A DNA stretch of 24,828 nucleotides from NCBI GenBank assembly GCA_964388945.1, contig CAYMCM010000035.1, forward strand, positions 1-24,828. Reading direction: 5' to 3'. The stretch comes from Roseburia_D sp964388945. Its GTDB lineage: Bacteria > Bacillota > Clostridia > Lachnospirales > Lachnospiraceae. The notes beneath the pieces were generated by a model. That model was not told the DNA's origin. It made no database searches and saw nothing but the letters and a program-made list of their open reading frames with translations. The translations under genes were made by a program, and so were the position numbers. This document shows positions 6,799-13,780 of this stretch, one piece after another (the stretch's first letter is position 1; each line of letters begins with the position of its first letter).

Positions 6799-7704
6799 AT
6801 GACATTACAACAGTTAAAATATGCGATCGCCGTTGCGGATAACGGATCGATGAATGAAGCTGCCAAAAAACTGTTTATTTCCCAGCCAAGTCTTTCCGGG
6901 ATGATCAAGGAACTGGAAGAAGAAGTGGGAATGCAGATTTTTCTTAGGTCAAACCGCGGTATTTTGATCACGCCGGAGGGCGAGGAATTTTTAGGTTACG
7001 CAAGGCAGGTCGTTGAGCAGTATCGTCTGATGGAAGACCGTTTTATAGAAAAAAGAGTAAAAAAGAAATTCAGCGTTTCCGCACAGCATTATACGTTTGC
7101 GGTGAAAGCTTTCGTGGAACTGGTAAAGCAGGTTGGTATGGATGAATATGAGTTTGCCATATATGAGACAAAGACCTATGATATCATACAGGCAGTAAAG
7201 AGCTTTAAAAGTGAACTGGGCATCTTGTATATCAATGCTTTTAATGAAAAGGTCATGGAAAAACTGCTTCATGAGAACAGTTTGGAATTTGTGGAACTGT
7301 TTGACTGTGAGACCTGCGTGTATCTTAGAACCGGACATCCGCTTGCGGAAAAAAAGAGTATTTCTATGGAAGAACTAAGAGATTATCCATGTCTTTCCTT
7401 TGATCAGGGAACGAACAACTCCTTTTATCTGGCAGAGGAAGTTTTGAGCACTTATGAATACAAAAAGATCATTAAGGCAAGTGACCGGGCAACCATGCTC
7501 AATCTGATGGTTGGATTAAATGGCTATACGCTCTGCTCCGGCATTATCTGTGAGGAATTAAATGGTTATGATTATAAGGCAGTTCCCTTGCAGGAAGATG
7601 ACACGATGCACATTGGATATGTGAAGCGAAAGGGTTCCACACTAAGCGAGATGGCAGAGATTTATATTGAGGAACTGCGTAAATGCAAGGTTAATGTGCT
7701 GTAA
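6799..7704 (+). CDS. LysR-family transcriptional regulator
   Basis: The 301-aa protein has the canonical N-terminal winged helix-turn-helix of LysR regulators (residues about 2-60: TLQQLKYAIAVADNGSMNEAAKKLFISQPSLSGMIKELEEEVG). A linker helix and a two-lobed effector-binding domain follow, at full family length. An AGGAG ribosome binding site precedes the ATG. It is monocistronic: it has its own promoter, and the next gene is convergent. The cis-prenyltransferase and hemerythrin genes are upstream in the same direction rather than divergent, so its targets cannot be read from position. The effector is unknown. Confidence 0.92.
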   Translation: MTLQQLKYAIAVADNGSMNEAAKKLFISQPSLSGMIKELEEEVGMQIFLRSNRGILITPEGEEFLGYARQVVEQYRLMEDRFIEKRVKKKFSVSAQHYTFAVKAFVELVKQVGMDEYEFAIYETKTYDIIQAVKSFKSELGILYINAFNEKVMEKLLHENSLEFVELFDCETCVYLRTGHPLAEKKSISMEELRDYPCLSFDQGTNNSFYLAEEVLSTYEYKKIIKASDRATMLNLMVGLNGYTLCSGIICEELNGYDYKAVPLQEDDTMHIGYVKRKGSTLSEMAEIYIEELRKCKVNVL

Positions 7705-7708
7705 ATCG

Positions 7709-7727
7709 AAAAAAGAATACTTTTTTT
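7709..7727. terminator. Weak A/T-only hairpin between convergent genes
   Basis: AAAAAAG and CTTTTTT flank a 4-nt loop between the ends of the LysR and TetR genes. The stem is almost pure A/T, so terminator strength is doubtful, but the position between converging genes fits a bidirectional terminator. Confidence 0.35.
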
Positions 7728-7744
7728 GAATTGATGATGACAGT

Positions 7745-8341
7745 TTATAAAATTCCGCATATGGCAGTAAGGGTGACCTGCCGCATCTGCACCAGATTAA
7801 TTTCAGGAGGAAGCGCACGAAGGTGCATATGGCAGTAGCCTTCAACCAGATGAAATACAGCATAGACACGCTCAGGCAGATCGATCCGATCGTCTCCGCG
7901 TGTCTTTCGTTCGTTTGTGATTTGAATGATAATGGCGGCCTCCGCGTTATCATATAAAGCAGCAACTTCTTTATCGCTATGACGCATAGCTTCCAATTCT
8001 TCGTGCATATCCCAGTGTTCCTTGTGGAGTTCTAAAAATCTCGTCAACAGATTTTCAGCAAAGGAACGAATATCATCCGAATCTGTCTGACAGACAGAAA
8101 AATAACTGTTTTTTTTCATTTTCTCAAAATAGAAACGAAGCCCGGCGATCAAAATAGCGTGTTTATCCTTGAAATAGCGATAGATGATGCCGGTGGAAAC
8201 CCCGGCGGCAGCGGCAATATCATCGGTGGTCGTATAGTGATAGCCCTTTTCCATCATAAGCGCAATTCCGGTTTCTATAATATGATTTTTCTTTTCAATC
8301 GAGCGTTTCTGCTTTGGTTCATAAATATCTGATTTAGCCAT
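7745..8341 (-). CDS. TetR-family repressor, divergent from aldo/keto reductase
   Basis: The 198-aa protein has a TetR-type DNA-binding domain at about residues 15-65 (IIETGIALMMEKGYHYTTTDDIAAAAGVSTGIIYRYFKDKHAIL), including the recognition helix with VSTGIIYRYF. A helical ligand-binding domain follows. Length is typical. A GGAGG ribosome binding site lies upstream of the start. Its promoter (TTGACA at 8416-8421 and TAAAAT at 8393-8398 when read on the minus strand, 17-bp spacer) abuts operator 1. It probably represses both itself and the divergent reductase until an unknown small molecule binds. Confidence 0.92.
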   Translation of the reverse strand: MAKSDIYEPKQKRSIEKKNHIIETGIALMMEKGYHYTTTDDIAAAAGVSTGIIYRYFKDKHAILIAGLRFYFEKMKKNSYFSVCQTDSDDIRSFAENLLTRFLELHKEHWDMHEELEAMRHSDKEVAALYDNAEAAIIIQITNERKTRGDDRIDLPERVYAVFHLVEGYCHMHLRALPPEINLVQMRQVTLTAICGIL

Positions 8342-8392
8342 AGAATCCTCCAGATTAAATAAATACAGTAATCATTTTTACATTATATTTCT

Positions 8393-8421
8393 ATTTTAAA
8401 GAAGTAAGAGCAGAATGTCAA
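8393..8421 (-). promoter_or_regulatory. Promoter of the TetR gene
   Basis: Read on the minus strand, TTGACA (8421-8416) and TAAAAT (8398-8393) are 17 bp apart. The -35 box is 1 bp from the palindromic operator at 8423-8444, which also touches the divergent promoter. Confidence 0.7.
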
Positions 8422-8422
8422 T

Positions 8423-8444
8423 AAAGTGAGAAAAACCTCACTTT
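8423..8444. promoter_or_regulatory. TetR operator 1, between the divergent -35 boxes
   Basis: AAAGTGAG and CTCACTTT form a perfect 8-bp inverted repeat around AAAAAC. It lies 1 bp from the TetR -35 and 3 bp from the reductase -35, so a bound dimer would cover both. It shares GTGAGAAAAA and CTCA with operator 2. Confidence 0.7.
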
Positions 8445-8447
8445 CTG

Positions 8448-8476
8448 TTGACAAAAGAAAACATGGAGTGTAGTAT
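8448..8476 (+). promoter_or_regulatory. Promoter of the aldo/keto reductase gene
   Basis: A consensus TTGACA (8448-8453) and TAGTAT (8471-8476) are separated by 17 bp. The promoter is bracketed by two matching operators. Confidence 0.75.
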
Positions 8477-8489
8477 TAGATTAAAACCA

Positions 8490-8513
8490 AAACGTGAGAA
8501 AAATCTCATGTTT
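8490..8513. promoter_or_regulatory. TetR operator 2, downstream of the reductase transcription start
   Basis: AAACGTGAG and CTCATGTTT (one mismatch) flank AAAAAT. The core matches operator 1. Centre-to-centre distance is 68 bp, with the reductase promoter between the sites. Confidence 0.65.
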
Positions 8514-8551
8514 TTTACAAATATGGATATAGATAAGGAGAAAATGAAAAA

Positions 8552-9520
8552 ATGGATCATTTAGAATGGAATGTGGATGCAGACAGAGATGGAAAGATCC
8601 TGCATCCGCTTGCTGTGATTGGGACAAATTCGTGGGGAAGTGGTGTCTATGAAAAAGTAATACGTGGAAATGCAGTGGGTATGGAAGGTTTTGCGGAGAC
8701 GATCGAGGAGGCAAAAAGAAACGGACTTGTGATATTTGATACAGCGAGAGATTACGGCACTGGAAAATGCCCGAAAATTCTTGGGGAGCTGGCATCAGAT
8801 GAAATCTGTTTTTCATCCAAATATACACCGGTTTTGCGCTATAAAAAGGGACAGGTATTAAAATCCGTTGAGAAAGATCTTAAAGATTTTAAGCGGGATT
8901 ATATTGATATATACTGGCTTCATATGCCAAATGACATTGAGAAAAACTTAAAGGAGATGATCGCACTTTACAGACAGGGCAAAATAAAACATATCGGGGT
9001 ATCAAATTTTAATCTGGCGGAGTGCAGACAGGCGAAACGTATTCTGGATGCAGAAAATATTCCATTGTATGGGGTGCAGAATCATTACAGCATTTTGTGC
9101 CGTGACTGGGAAAAGAATGGTCTGGTCGAATGGTGTCATAAAAACGGCATCCTGTTCTGGGCGTGGTCATCCTTAGAAGGCGGCTTTTTAGCAGGCACTG
9201 GTAAAATATCCGGTATTATGGGACTTTTGGGAAATAGGAAAGCAAAGAACTTTGTGCCGATTTATGAAGTAATGGAAAAAATCGGAAGAAACCACGGTTT
9301 TAGCATGTCGCAGGTAGCAATATCCTATTGCGTGGCGAAGCAGATTGTTCCAATGTGCGGATGCAGGAGAAAAAAGCGGGTTGCTGAACTTGCCGAGGCA
9401 TCAAAGACTTGTCTGACCGACGATGAGATCAAGGAGATTGAAAGAGTAACAAGTGAGCATAGCAAGATGAAGAATTTCGGAAGTGATATATTCCGGTTTG
9501 CAGTGAGAAAGAAGCAGTAA
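8552..9520 (+). CDS. Aldo/keto reductase
   Basis: This 322-aa NAD(P)H-dependent oxidoreductase of the AKR superfamily is predicted to be a cytoplasmic (beta/alpha)8 barrel. The catalytic tetrad is visible: D63 and Y68 in FDTARDYG, K90 in FSSKYTP, and H124 in IYWLHMP. The family motif GKIKHIGVSNFNL follows, and the C-terminal cofactor region has PMCGCRRKKRVAELAEA in place of the usual PIPG. The substrate is unknown. The gene is alone between its own regulated promoter and a terminator and is controlled by the divergent TetR repressor. That arrangement is typical of detoxification of a reactive carbonyl or xenobiotic, which is an inference. Confidence 0.92.
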   Translation: MDHLEWNVDADRDGKILHPLAVIGTNSWGSGVYEKVIRGNAVGMEGFAETIEEAKRNGLVIFDTARDYGTGKCPKILGELASDEICFSSKYTPVLRYKKGQVLKSVEKDLKDFKRDYIDIYWLHMPNDIEKNLKEMIALYRQGKIKHIGVSNFNLAECRQAKRILDAENIPLYGVQNHYSILCRDWEKNGLVEWCHKNGILFWAWSSLEGGFLAGTGKISGIMGLLGNRKAKNFVPIYEVMEKIGRNHGFSMSQVAISYCVAKQIVPMCGCRRKKRVAELAEASKTCLTDDEIKEIERVTSEHSKMKNFGSDIFRFAVRKKQ

Positions 9521-9542
9521 TTGTCAAAAGTTTTGTATAAGG

Positions 9543-9580
9543 CAGGCATTGGCTCGGTGTAGTCAATGCCTGTATTTCTA
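9543..9580 (+). terminator. Terminator after the aldo/keto reductase
   Basis: CAGGCATTG (9543-9551) pairs with CAATGCCTG (9564-9572) across a 12-nt loop. A T-rich but interrupted tail follows. Confidence 0.7.
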
Positions 9581-9628
9581 TTTATCCAGCCTTTTGTATG
9601 TAGATCAGGCAGAAATTTTTAATAGCTA

Positions 9629-9657
9629 TTGACAAAATACATTACCAGTGGTATGGT
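9629..9657 (+). promoter_or_regulatory. Promoter of the GntR-ABC operon
   Basis: TTGACA (9629-9634) and TATGGT (9652-9657) are separated by 17 bp, with TG one base before the -10. The -10 lies inside the left arm of the operator palindrome. Confidence 0.7.
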
Positions 9658-9682
9658 TAGTTACACAAGTAATGAACCATAC
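9651..9682. promoter_or_regulatory. Long operator palindrome over the -10 of the GntR-ABC operon
   Basis: GTATGGTT (9651-9658) and AACCATAC (9675-9682) are perfect inverted arms. Inside them TTAC and GTAA are also symmetric around ACAA. In all, 12 of 14 positions per arm match. The site overlaps the -10 and the start site, so the YtrA-type GntR product probably binds here and represses its own operon. Confidence 0.7.
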
Positions 9683-9738
9683 AACCAAATAACAAAAGAA
9701 GTTCATGAACGAAATAAAAAGCAGAAGGGAGCAGTGGC

Positions 9739-10116
9739 ATGAATGAGATTTTAACGCAGGAAAAATCAATTTATATTCAGATCAGAGAAATGATTGAGAA
9801 TGATATTTTGCGGGATATCCTGTTGGAAGAGGAACGGGTGCCGAGTACAAATGAACTGGCGAGGCTTTATGCGATCAATCCCGCGACTGCGGCGAAAGGT
9901 GTCAATTTGTTAGTGGATGACGGTATTCTGTATAAAAAGCGCGGGATCGGAATGTTTGTCCAGCAAGGGGCAAAGGAGGCTATTATGAAGAAGAGAAAAG
10001 AGGAATTTGCGGATAAGTTTATACGTTCATTGTTGAATGAGGCGGACAGCCTCGGTATCACGAAAGAAGAACTGATCGAAATGATCAGACAGAATGATGC
10101 GGCAGAGCAGAAGTAG
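9739..10116 (+). CDS. GntR-family regulator, YtrA subfamily
   Basis: The 125-aa protein has an N-terminal GntR winged helix (residues about 8-75: SIYIQIREMIENDILRDIL, VPSTNELARLYAINPATAAKGVNLLVDDGILYKKRGIGMFV). The short helical C-terminal tail, with no large effector domain, is diagnostic of the YtrA subfamily. Such regulators normally sit first in an operon with ABC transporter genes and repress it, and the same arrangement is seen here. The start follows GAAGGGAGCAG. The ABC ATPase starts 24 nt downstream. The inducer is not evident; known relatives respond to cell-wall-active antibiotics. Confidence 0.93.
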   Translation: MNEILTQEKSIYIQIREMIENDILRDILLEEERVPSTNELARLYAINPATAAKGVNLLVDDGILYKKRGIGMFVQQGAKEAIMKKRKEEFADKFIRSLLNEADSLGITKEELIEMIRQNDAAEQK

Positions 10117-10140
10117 AGAATAAAATCAGGAGGAGAACTC

Positions 10141-11013
10141 ATGGGAAGTCTGAAATGTGAAAATGTTGGAAAAATGTATGGTAAAAAAGAAGTTTTAAAG
10201 AATGTAAATCTGGAATTAGAGCCGGGAAAGATCTATGGTCTGATCGGAAGAAACGGCGTAGGAAAAACGACATTGCTTTCGATCATGTCTTCACAGAATC
10301 CGGCTGGCAGCGGAACTGTGACGCTTGATGGTGAAAAAGTATGGGAGAACGAACAATGTATCGACAGAATCTGCTTTTCCAGAGAGATCAGCCAGATGAG
10401 CGGATTTGGTCAGAATAATTTAAAAATTAAAGATTATCTGACTACAGCTTCGATCTTTTATCCGAAGTGGAACAAAGAACTGGCAGAGGAACTGGTCGAA
10501 AAGTTTGGGTTGGAGCCAAAGAAGCGGATCAACAAGCTCTCGAAAGGTATGCTTTCTATGGTGACGATCATCATTGCATTGGCGAGTGAGGCGGAATATA
10601 CATTTTTGGATGAACCGGTCGCAGGACTGGATGTGGTGGCACGCGACCAGTTTTACAAGCTATTGCTCCGGGAATATGGAAAGTCGGGAAGAACCTTTGT
10701 GATCTCTACTCATATCATTGAGGAAGCGTCAGATATTTTTGAGGAAGTGATCATGCTCGATCAGGGCGAGATTCTGTTGAAAGAAAATACACAGGAATTG
10801 CTTGAGCGTGCGTATCATGTCAGCGGTAAGGCGGAAGATGTGGAAGCGGCAACAGCAGGACTTCATGTATATCACAAAGAGAGCATGGGACGGAGCATGG
10901 GGATTACGGTTCTGTTAAATGAAGGTGAGAGTTTAAATGGACAGTATCCGGTTTCTGTGCAGAAGCTTACATTGGAAAAACTGTTTGTAGCATTATGCGG
11001 CGCGGAGGTATAA
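10141..11013 (+). CDS. ABC transporter ATP-binding protein (YtrB-like)
   Basis: This 290-aa ATPase of an ABC exporter has Walker A GRNGVGKT (residues 36-43), Walker B TFLDEP (about 155-160) and the switch histidine in STHIIEEA. The signature motif is atypical (LSKGMLSM rather than LSGGQ), as is common in YtrB/EcsA-like ATPases. The C-terminal 80 residues form an accessory domain. It follows the GntR gene with AGGAGGAG as ribosome binding site and precedes two membrane proteins that probably form the transmembrane heterodimer. Substrate is unknown; an antibiotic-stress or envelope role is inferred from the YtrA-type regulator. Confidence 0.92.
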   Translation: MGSLKCENVGKMYGKKEVLKNVNLELEPGKIYGLIGRNGVGKTTLLSIMSSQNPAGSGTVTLDGEKVWENEQCIDRICFSREISQMSGFGQNNLKIKDYLTTASIFYPKWNKELAEELVEKFGLEPKKRINKLSKGMLSMVTIIIALASEAEYTFLDEPVAGLDVVARDQFYKLLLREYGKSGRTFVISTHIIEEASDIFEEVIMLDQGEILLKENTQELLERAYHVSGKAEDVEAATAGLHVYHKESMGRSMGITVLLNEGESLNGQYPVSVQKLTLEKLFVALCGAEV

Positions 11014-11016
11014 AAA

Positions 11017-11676
11017 ATGAAAGGAATCAAGAGGACTTTTTTCTATTGGACCAGGATTTGCGGACAGATGACAGGAGTGCTTATATTGTGTGCCATAATC
11101 TATGGAATGTTCTTGGGGCTGATAAACGGAGAAATCATGGGTGCGTTAGATATGATCAGTTTTTATCTGATCTTGTTTGGAGCTATTATGGGAGGGGCAC
11201 TGCAGGTATCTGAGGTACAGGTCTATCTGGGGCAGTGCTTATCTATGGGAGCAAAAAGAAGAGATAGTTTTATTGGTATGCAGTATACAAATTGGTTAGG
11301 TGCAGTTTTGATGTATCTGATGGCATTGGTGCTTCAGGTCATATCGGGCGCTTCAGGACAATATCAGTGGCGGCTGGATACACAAAGCAGCAAGGTTGTA
11401 TTCGGCTATGTGGCAGGTGTACTGCTTGCCAACGGAGTCGGTAATATCGTCAGTGTTCTCAGCATACGCTTCGGAAGAGCCGGTATGGTGGCGTATATGA
11501 TCACTATGGCGGTATGCGGAGGTGTGATGGGCGTAATGGGAAGCCTTTTAGCGGATGGATTTATTCCTTTCTCGAATATTCCAAAGGCACTGTTTTTGAT
11601 CGTGCCGATGGTGGTGTATGTTGTGTCAGCCGTTTTGCAGTATCGGGTTGTACGCAAATTTGAGATACGTGTGTAG
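11017..11676 (+). CDS. ABC transporter permease subunit 1
   Basis: This 219-aa integral membrane protein has about six hydrophobic segments, including VLILCAIIYGMFLGLI, ISFYLILFGAIMGGAL, WLGAVLMYLMALVLQVI and ALFLIVPMVVYVVSAVL. It shows no soluble domain. It begins 3 nt after the ATPase stop codon, with its GGAGGT ribosome binding site inside the ATPase gene, so translation is coupled. The family is poorly conserved in sequence, and assignment as a permease rests on topology and operon context. The two overlapping reading frames in the same region are shadows. Confidence 0.82.
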   Translation: MKGIKRTFFYWTRICGQMTGVLILCAIIYGMFLGLINGEIMGALDMISFYLILFGAIMGGALQVSEVQVYLGQCLSMGAKRRDSFIGMQYTNWLGAVLMYLMALVLQVISGASGQYQWRLDTQSSKVVFGYVAGVLLANGVGNIVSVLSIRFGRAGMVAYMITMAVCGGVMGVMGSLLADGFIPFSNIPKALFLIVPMVVYVVSAVLQYRVVRKFEIRV

Positions 11677-11688
11677 GAGAGATGAAAG

Positions 11689-12423
11689 ATGAAAAAGAGT
11701 AATTTTGTCGTGGCTTGGTTTAGATATTTTAAAGGAAATTTACTCGTGGATCTGTGTGTCGAACTAATCTCGTTTGTGATTGGTTTAGTAGTTGGAATCA
11801 TTCTGCTTGGGGCATTCGGAGAAAATGAAGGATTTCCGTTTGGTACGGTATTTGCGGCGGGAGCATTTTTTATAATGGCACTTTTCGCATCCATGATGTA
11901 TTATAGCCAGAAGTTTAATATAGCGACAGCAATGGGATGTACCAGAAAGCGGTTTTTGGGAGCATTTCTCGGAACAACAGCAGTGTTTTCGATGGCGGAG
12001 ATGATCCTTTTGTGGATATTGTATCATGTGGAAATGTTTATATATGGAGTGATCGTGCCGAGGCAGGATGGATCAGAGATCGTTCTGGAACTTGGTTTTT
12101 TAACACCTCAGATATTGTTCACGATTCTGGCAGCGGTTGTTATTTTAAAGTTTGTATCCGGTATGGTGGTATTGCATTTCGGCAGAATAGGATTTTATGT
12201 TATGTGGTTCGGTTATATCATTTTATGTCTGGGCGGTTCAAGCATCGTATCACATGCGGCAGATAATCCGGATGGATTGTCTGTAAAACTGGTGACTGGG
12301 CTGGCGGAAATATTCACATACAACAACGGACTGGGTGCGTATCTGGCAGTCTATATTGTTTTCGCAATCCTGTTTCTGGTGTTTGGCATGATGCAGTTGC
12401 GGGAGGAAGTGCGCTCGATATAG
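11689..12423 (+). CDS. ABC transporter permease subunit 2
   Basis: This 244-aa integral membrane protein with about six hydrophobic segments (for example LISFVIGLVVGIILLGAFG, ILFTILAAVVILKFVSGMVVLHF and GAYLAVYIVFAILFLVFGMM) is the last gene of the operon. The start follows AGGAGAG. Loop sequence GCTRKRFLGAFLG before a membrane helix resembles the GAKRRDSFIG loop at the same place in subunit 1, so the two are probably diverged copies forming a heterodimer. A strong terminator follows directly. Confidence 0.82.
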   Translation: MKKSNFVVAWFRYFKGNLLVDLCVELISFVIGLVVGIILLGAFGENEGFPFGTVFAAGAFFIMALFASMMYYSQKFNIATAMGCTRKRFLGAFLGTTAVFSMAEMILLWILYHVEMFIYGVIVPRQDGSEIVLELGFLTPQILFTILAAVVILKFVSGMVVLHFGRIGFYVMWFGYIILCLGGSSIVSHAADNPDGLSVKLVTGLAEIFTYNNGLGAYLAVYIVFAILFLVFGMMQLREEVRSI

Positions 12424-12433
12424 GGTACTTTAC

Positions 12434-12477
12434 AAAAAAAGGCTGTTTTCTGTATGCGACAGAAAACAGCTTTTTTT
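12434..12477. terminator. Bidirectional terminator between permease and DtxR genes
   Basis: GCTGTTTTCTGT (12442-12453) and its exact complement (12459-12470) flank a 5-nt loop. Seven T follow and seven A precede, so it can terminate the rightward ABC operon and the leftward DtxR gene. Confidence 0.93.
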
Positions 12478-12494
12478 AAAAAGTAAATGCGTAA

Positions 12495-12860
12495 TTATTT
12501 GTCTGAAACATATTTTTTGATCGCCTGAAAGCTCTCCTTGCTGATGACATGTTCCATTTTGCATGCATCCTCGGTAGCGATCTTTTCGTCTACGCCAAGA
12601 GAAATCAGCCAGGAAGAAAGCACAGCATGCCGCTCGTAGATCATATCGGCAATGCTTTTCCCGGAATCGGTCAGATAAATAAAACCGGCATCTGTCACTG
12701 TGATATATCCTTTTTCTCTCAGATTCTTCATAGCAACACTGACGCTCGGTTTGGAAAAATTCAGTTCGTTTGCAATGTCTACGGAACGAACGACCGGAAG
12801 CGTCTGGCTCAACATTAATATAGTTTCCAGATAATTTTCCGCAGATTCATTTACAGCCAT
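12495..12860 (-). CDS. DtxR/MntR-family metal-dependent repressor
   Basis: The 121-aa protein has the N-terminal winged helix (SVDIANELNFSKPSVSVAMKNLREKGYITVTDAGFIYLTDSGK) and a helical dimerisation and metal-binding domain, with no SH3-like tail, like MntR in size. Metal ligands align as E12, H78, C100, E103 and H104. The motif DACKMEHVIS matches the Cys/Glu/His pattern of iron-type DtxR/IdeR rather than the Glu of MntR, while N9 replaces the first Asp (MntR) or Met (DtxR). This points to Fe2+ rather than Mn2+, with moderate confidence. The predicted promoter on the minus strand is TTGCCT-17-TATACT. No metal transporter is adjacent, so targets lie elsewhere. Confidence 0.88.
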   Translation of the reverse strand: MAVNESAENYLETILMLSQTLPVVRSVDIANELNFSKPSVSVAMKNLREKGYITVTDAGFIYLTDSGKSIADMIYERHAVLSSWLISLGVDEKIATEDACKMEHVISKESFQAIKKYVSDK

Positions 12861-12938
12861 AAAAACACCCCGTATTCTTTCTCATAGTTTTACTGCGAAT
12901 GTAAAAACACCGTCAGTTTTTCTTGATTGTTAAAAATT

Positions 12939-12967
12939 AGTATACCATAAGAAAGATGGCAAGGCAA
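12939..12967 (-). promoter_or_regulatory. Promoter of the DtxR-family gene
   Basis: Read on the minus strand, TTGCCT (12967-12962) and TATACT (12944-12939) are 17 bp apart, with TG one base before the -10 (extended -10). The leader to the start codon is about 70 nt. Confidence 0.6.
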
Positions 12968-13022
12968 ATTTTTTATGGAGTATTTTTTCCAAAAAATTAA
13001 ACTTCCAAAAAAAGAAACCTGT

Positions 13023-13134
13023 GATACAATATGCTTGAAAAGAAATTGTGTAATCGATAATAGATGTAAGTCCAGCAAAAATCAATGCGTGTAATCTAAA
13101 GTAGTTTTTACTACGGAGATTACACGTTTTTTTT
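13023..13134 (+). promoter_or_regulatory. Attenuator-like leader with competing hairpins, upstream of the kinase-MATE operon
   Basis: An extended -10 (TGATACAAT, 13022-13030; -35 poor) would start a short RNA near 13037. That RNA ends in a strong terminator: CGTGTAATCT (13088-13097) pairs with AGATTACACG (13117-13126), an inner GTAG/CTAC pair closes a small loop, and eight T follow (13127-13134). A second copy of the 5' arm, TGTGTAATC, lies upstream at 13047-13055 and can pair with the same 3' arm. That would break the terminator. The element is therefore either a regulated attenuator for the genes beginning at 13178 or an independent small RNA of about 100 nt. No known riboswitch class was recognised. 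The rest of the 317-nt gap (12861-13177) holds only the DtxR promoter and A/T-rich DNA. Confidence 0.55.
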
Positions 13135-13177
13135 GTAATGGCACTGAGGGAAATGGGTGCAAAAGGAGGAAAAGAAA

Positions 13178-13780
13178 ATGGTAAAGATCATTACGATCAG
13201 CCGTGAATTTGGCAGCGGCGGAAGAACGATCGGTAAGGAAGTGGCAAAACGGCTTGGGATTCCATGCTATGACAAAGACCTAATCGAAAAAATTGCGGAC
13301 GAGACCGGTTACGCAAAGGAGTTTGTTGAAGATGAGAGTGAGTATGCGCCGAACTCCGGCAGTCTGGCGTATATGTTTCTTTGCAGAGGCAGAGACGGTC
13401 TGGCAAATGCTGACCGGATCTGGATCGCACAAAAAAAAGTGATTGAAGAGATCGCAGACAAGGGAGCCTGTGTGATCGTTGGAAGATGCGCGGATTATCT
13501 TTTAAGGGAACGGAATGACTGTCTCAATGTGTTTGTGTATGCAGACAAAAAGTTTCGTGCTGAGCGTATTGTGAAGCAGTATGGCGAAAGTGCCGTTGCT
13601 CCGGAGAAACGGCTGGCGGACAAGGATAAGAAACGTAAACTGAATTATAAGTATTTTACCGAACAGGACTGGGGAAAGCGGCAGAATTACCATCTGTGTA
13701 TCGACAGTGGATTTATAGGAATCGAAAAAGCGGTAGAATTGATCGTAGAAGCAGCAGGAGGTATAGCAGAAAATGAGTGA
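13178..13780 (+). CDS. Cytidylate-kinase-like family protein
   Basis: The 200-aa protein begins with the P-loop-like REFGSGGRTIGKEVAKRLGIPCYDKDLI, typical of the cytidylate-kinase-like family (PF13189 type). This family is separate from true Cmk and has no established substrate. Further recognisable parts are GACVIVGRCADYLL and a lid-like basic segment ADKDKKRKLNYKYFTEQDWG, followed by YHLCIDSGFIG. I chose ATG 13178 because AAAGGAGG lies 8 nt upstream; a GTG 21 nt earlier lacks a site. The stop overlaps the MATE start by 8 bases, so the two are translationally coupled. This pairing with a transporter recurs in Lachnospiraceae as far as I recall, but the functional link is unknown. Confidence 0.88.
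   Translation: MVKIITISREFGSGGRTIGKEVAKRLGIPCYDKDLIEKIADETGYAKEFVEDESEYAPNSGSLAYMFLCRGRDGLANADRIWIAQKKVIEEIADKGACVIVGRCADYLLRERNDCLNVFVYADKKFRAERIVKQYGESAVAPEKRLADKDKKRKLNYKYFTEQDWGKRQNYHLCIDSGFIGIEKAVELIVEAAGGIAENE

Noticed and set aside
11406..11894. 162-aa minus-strand frame opposite the permease genes
   Set aside because: It is a shadow of two membrane-protein genes. Its Thr/Pro/Ile-rich composition results from codons of the opposite strand.
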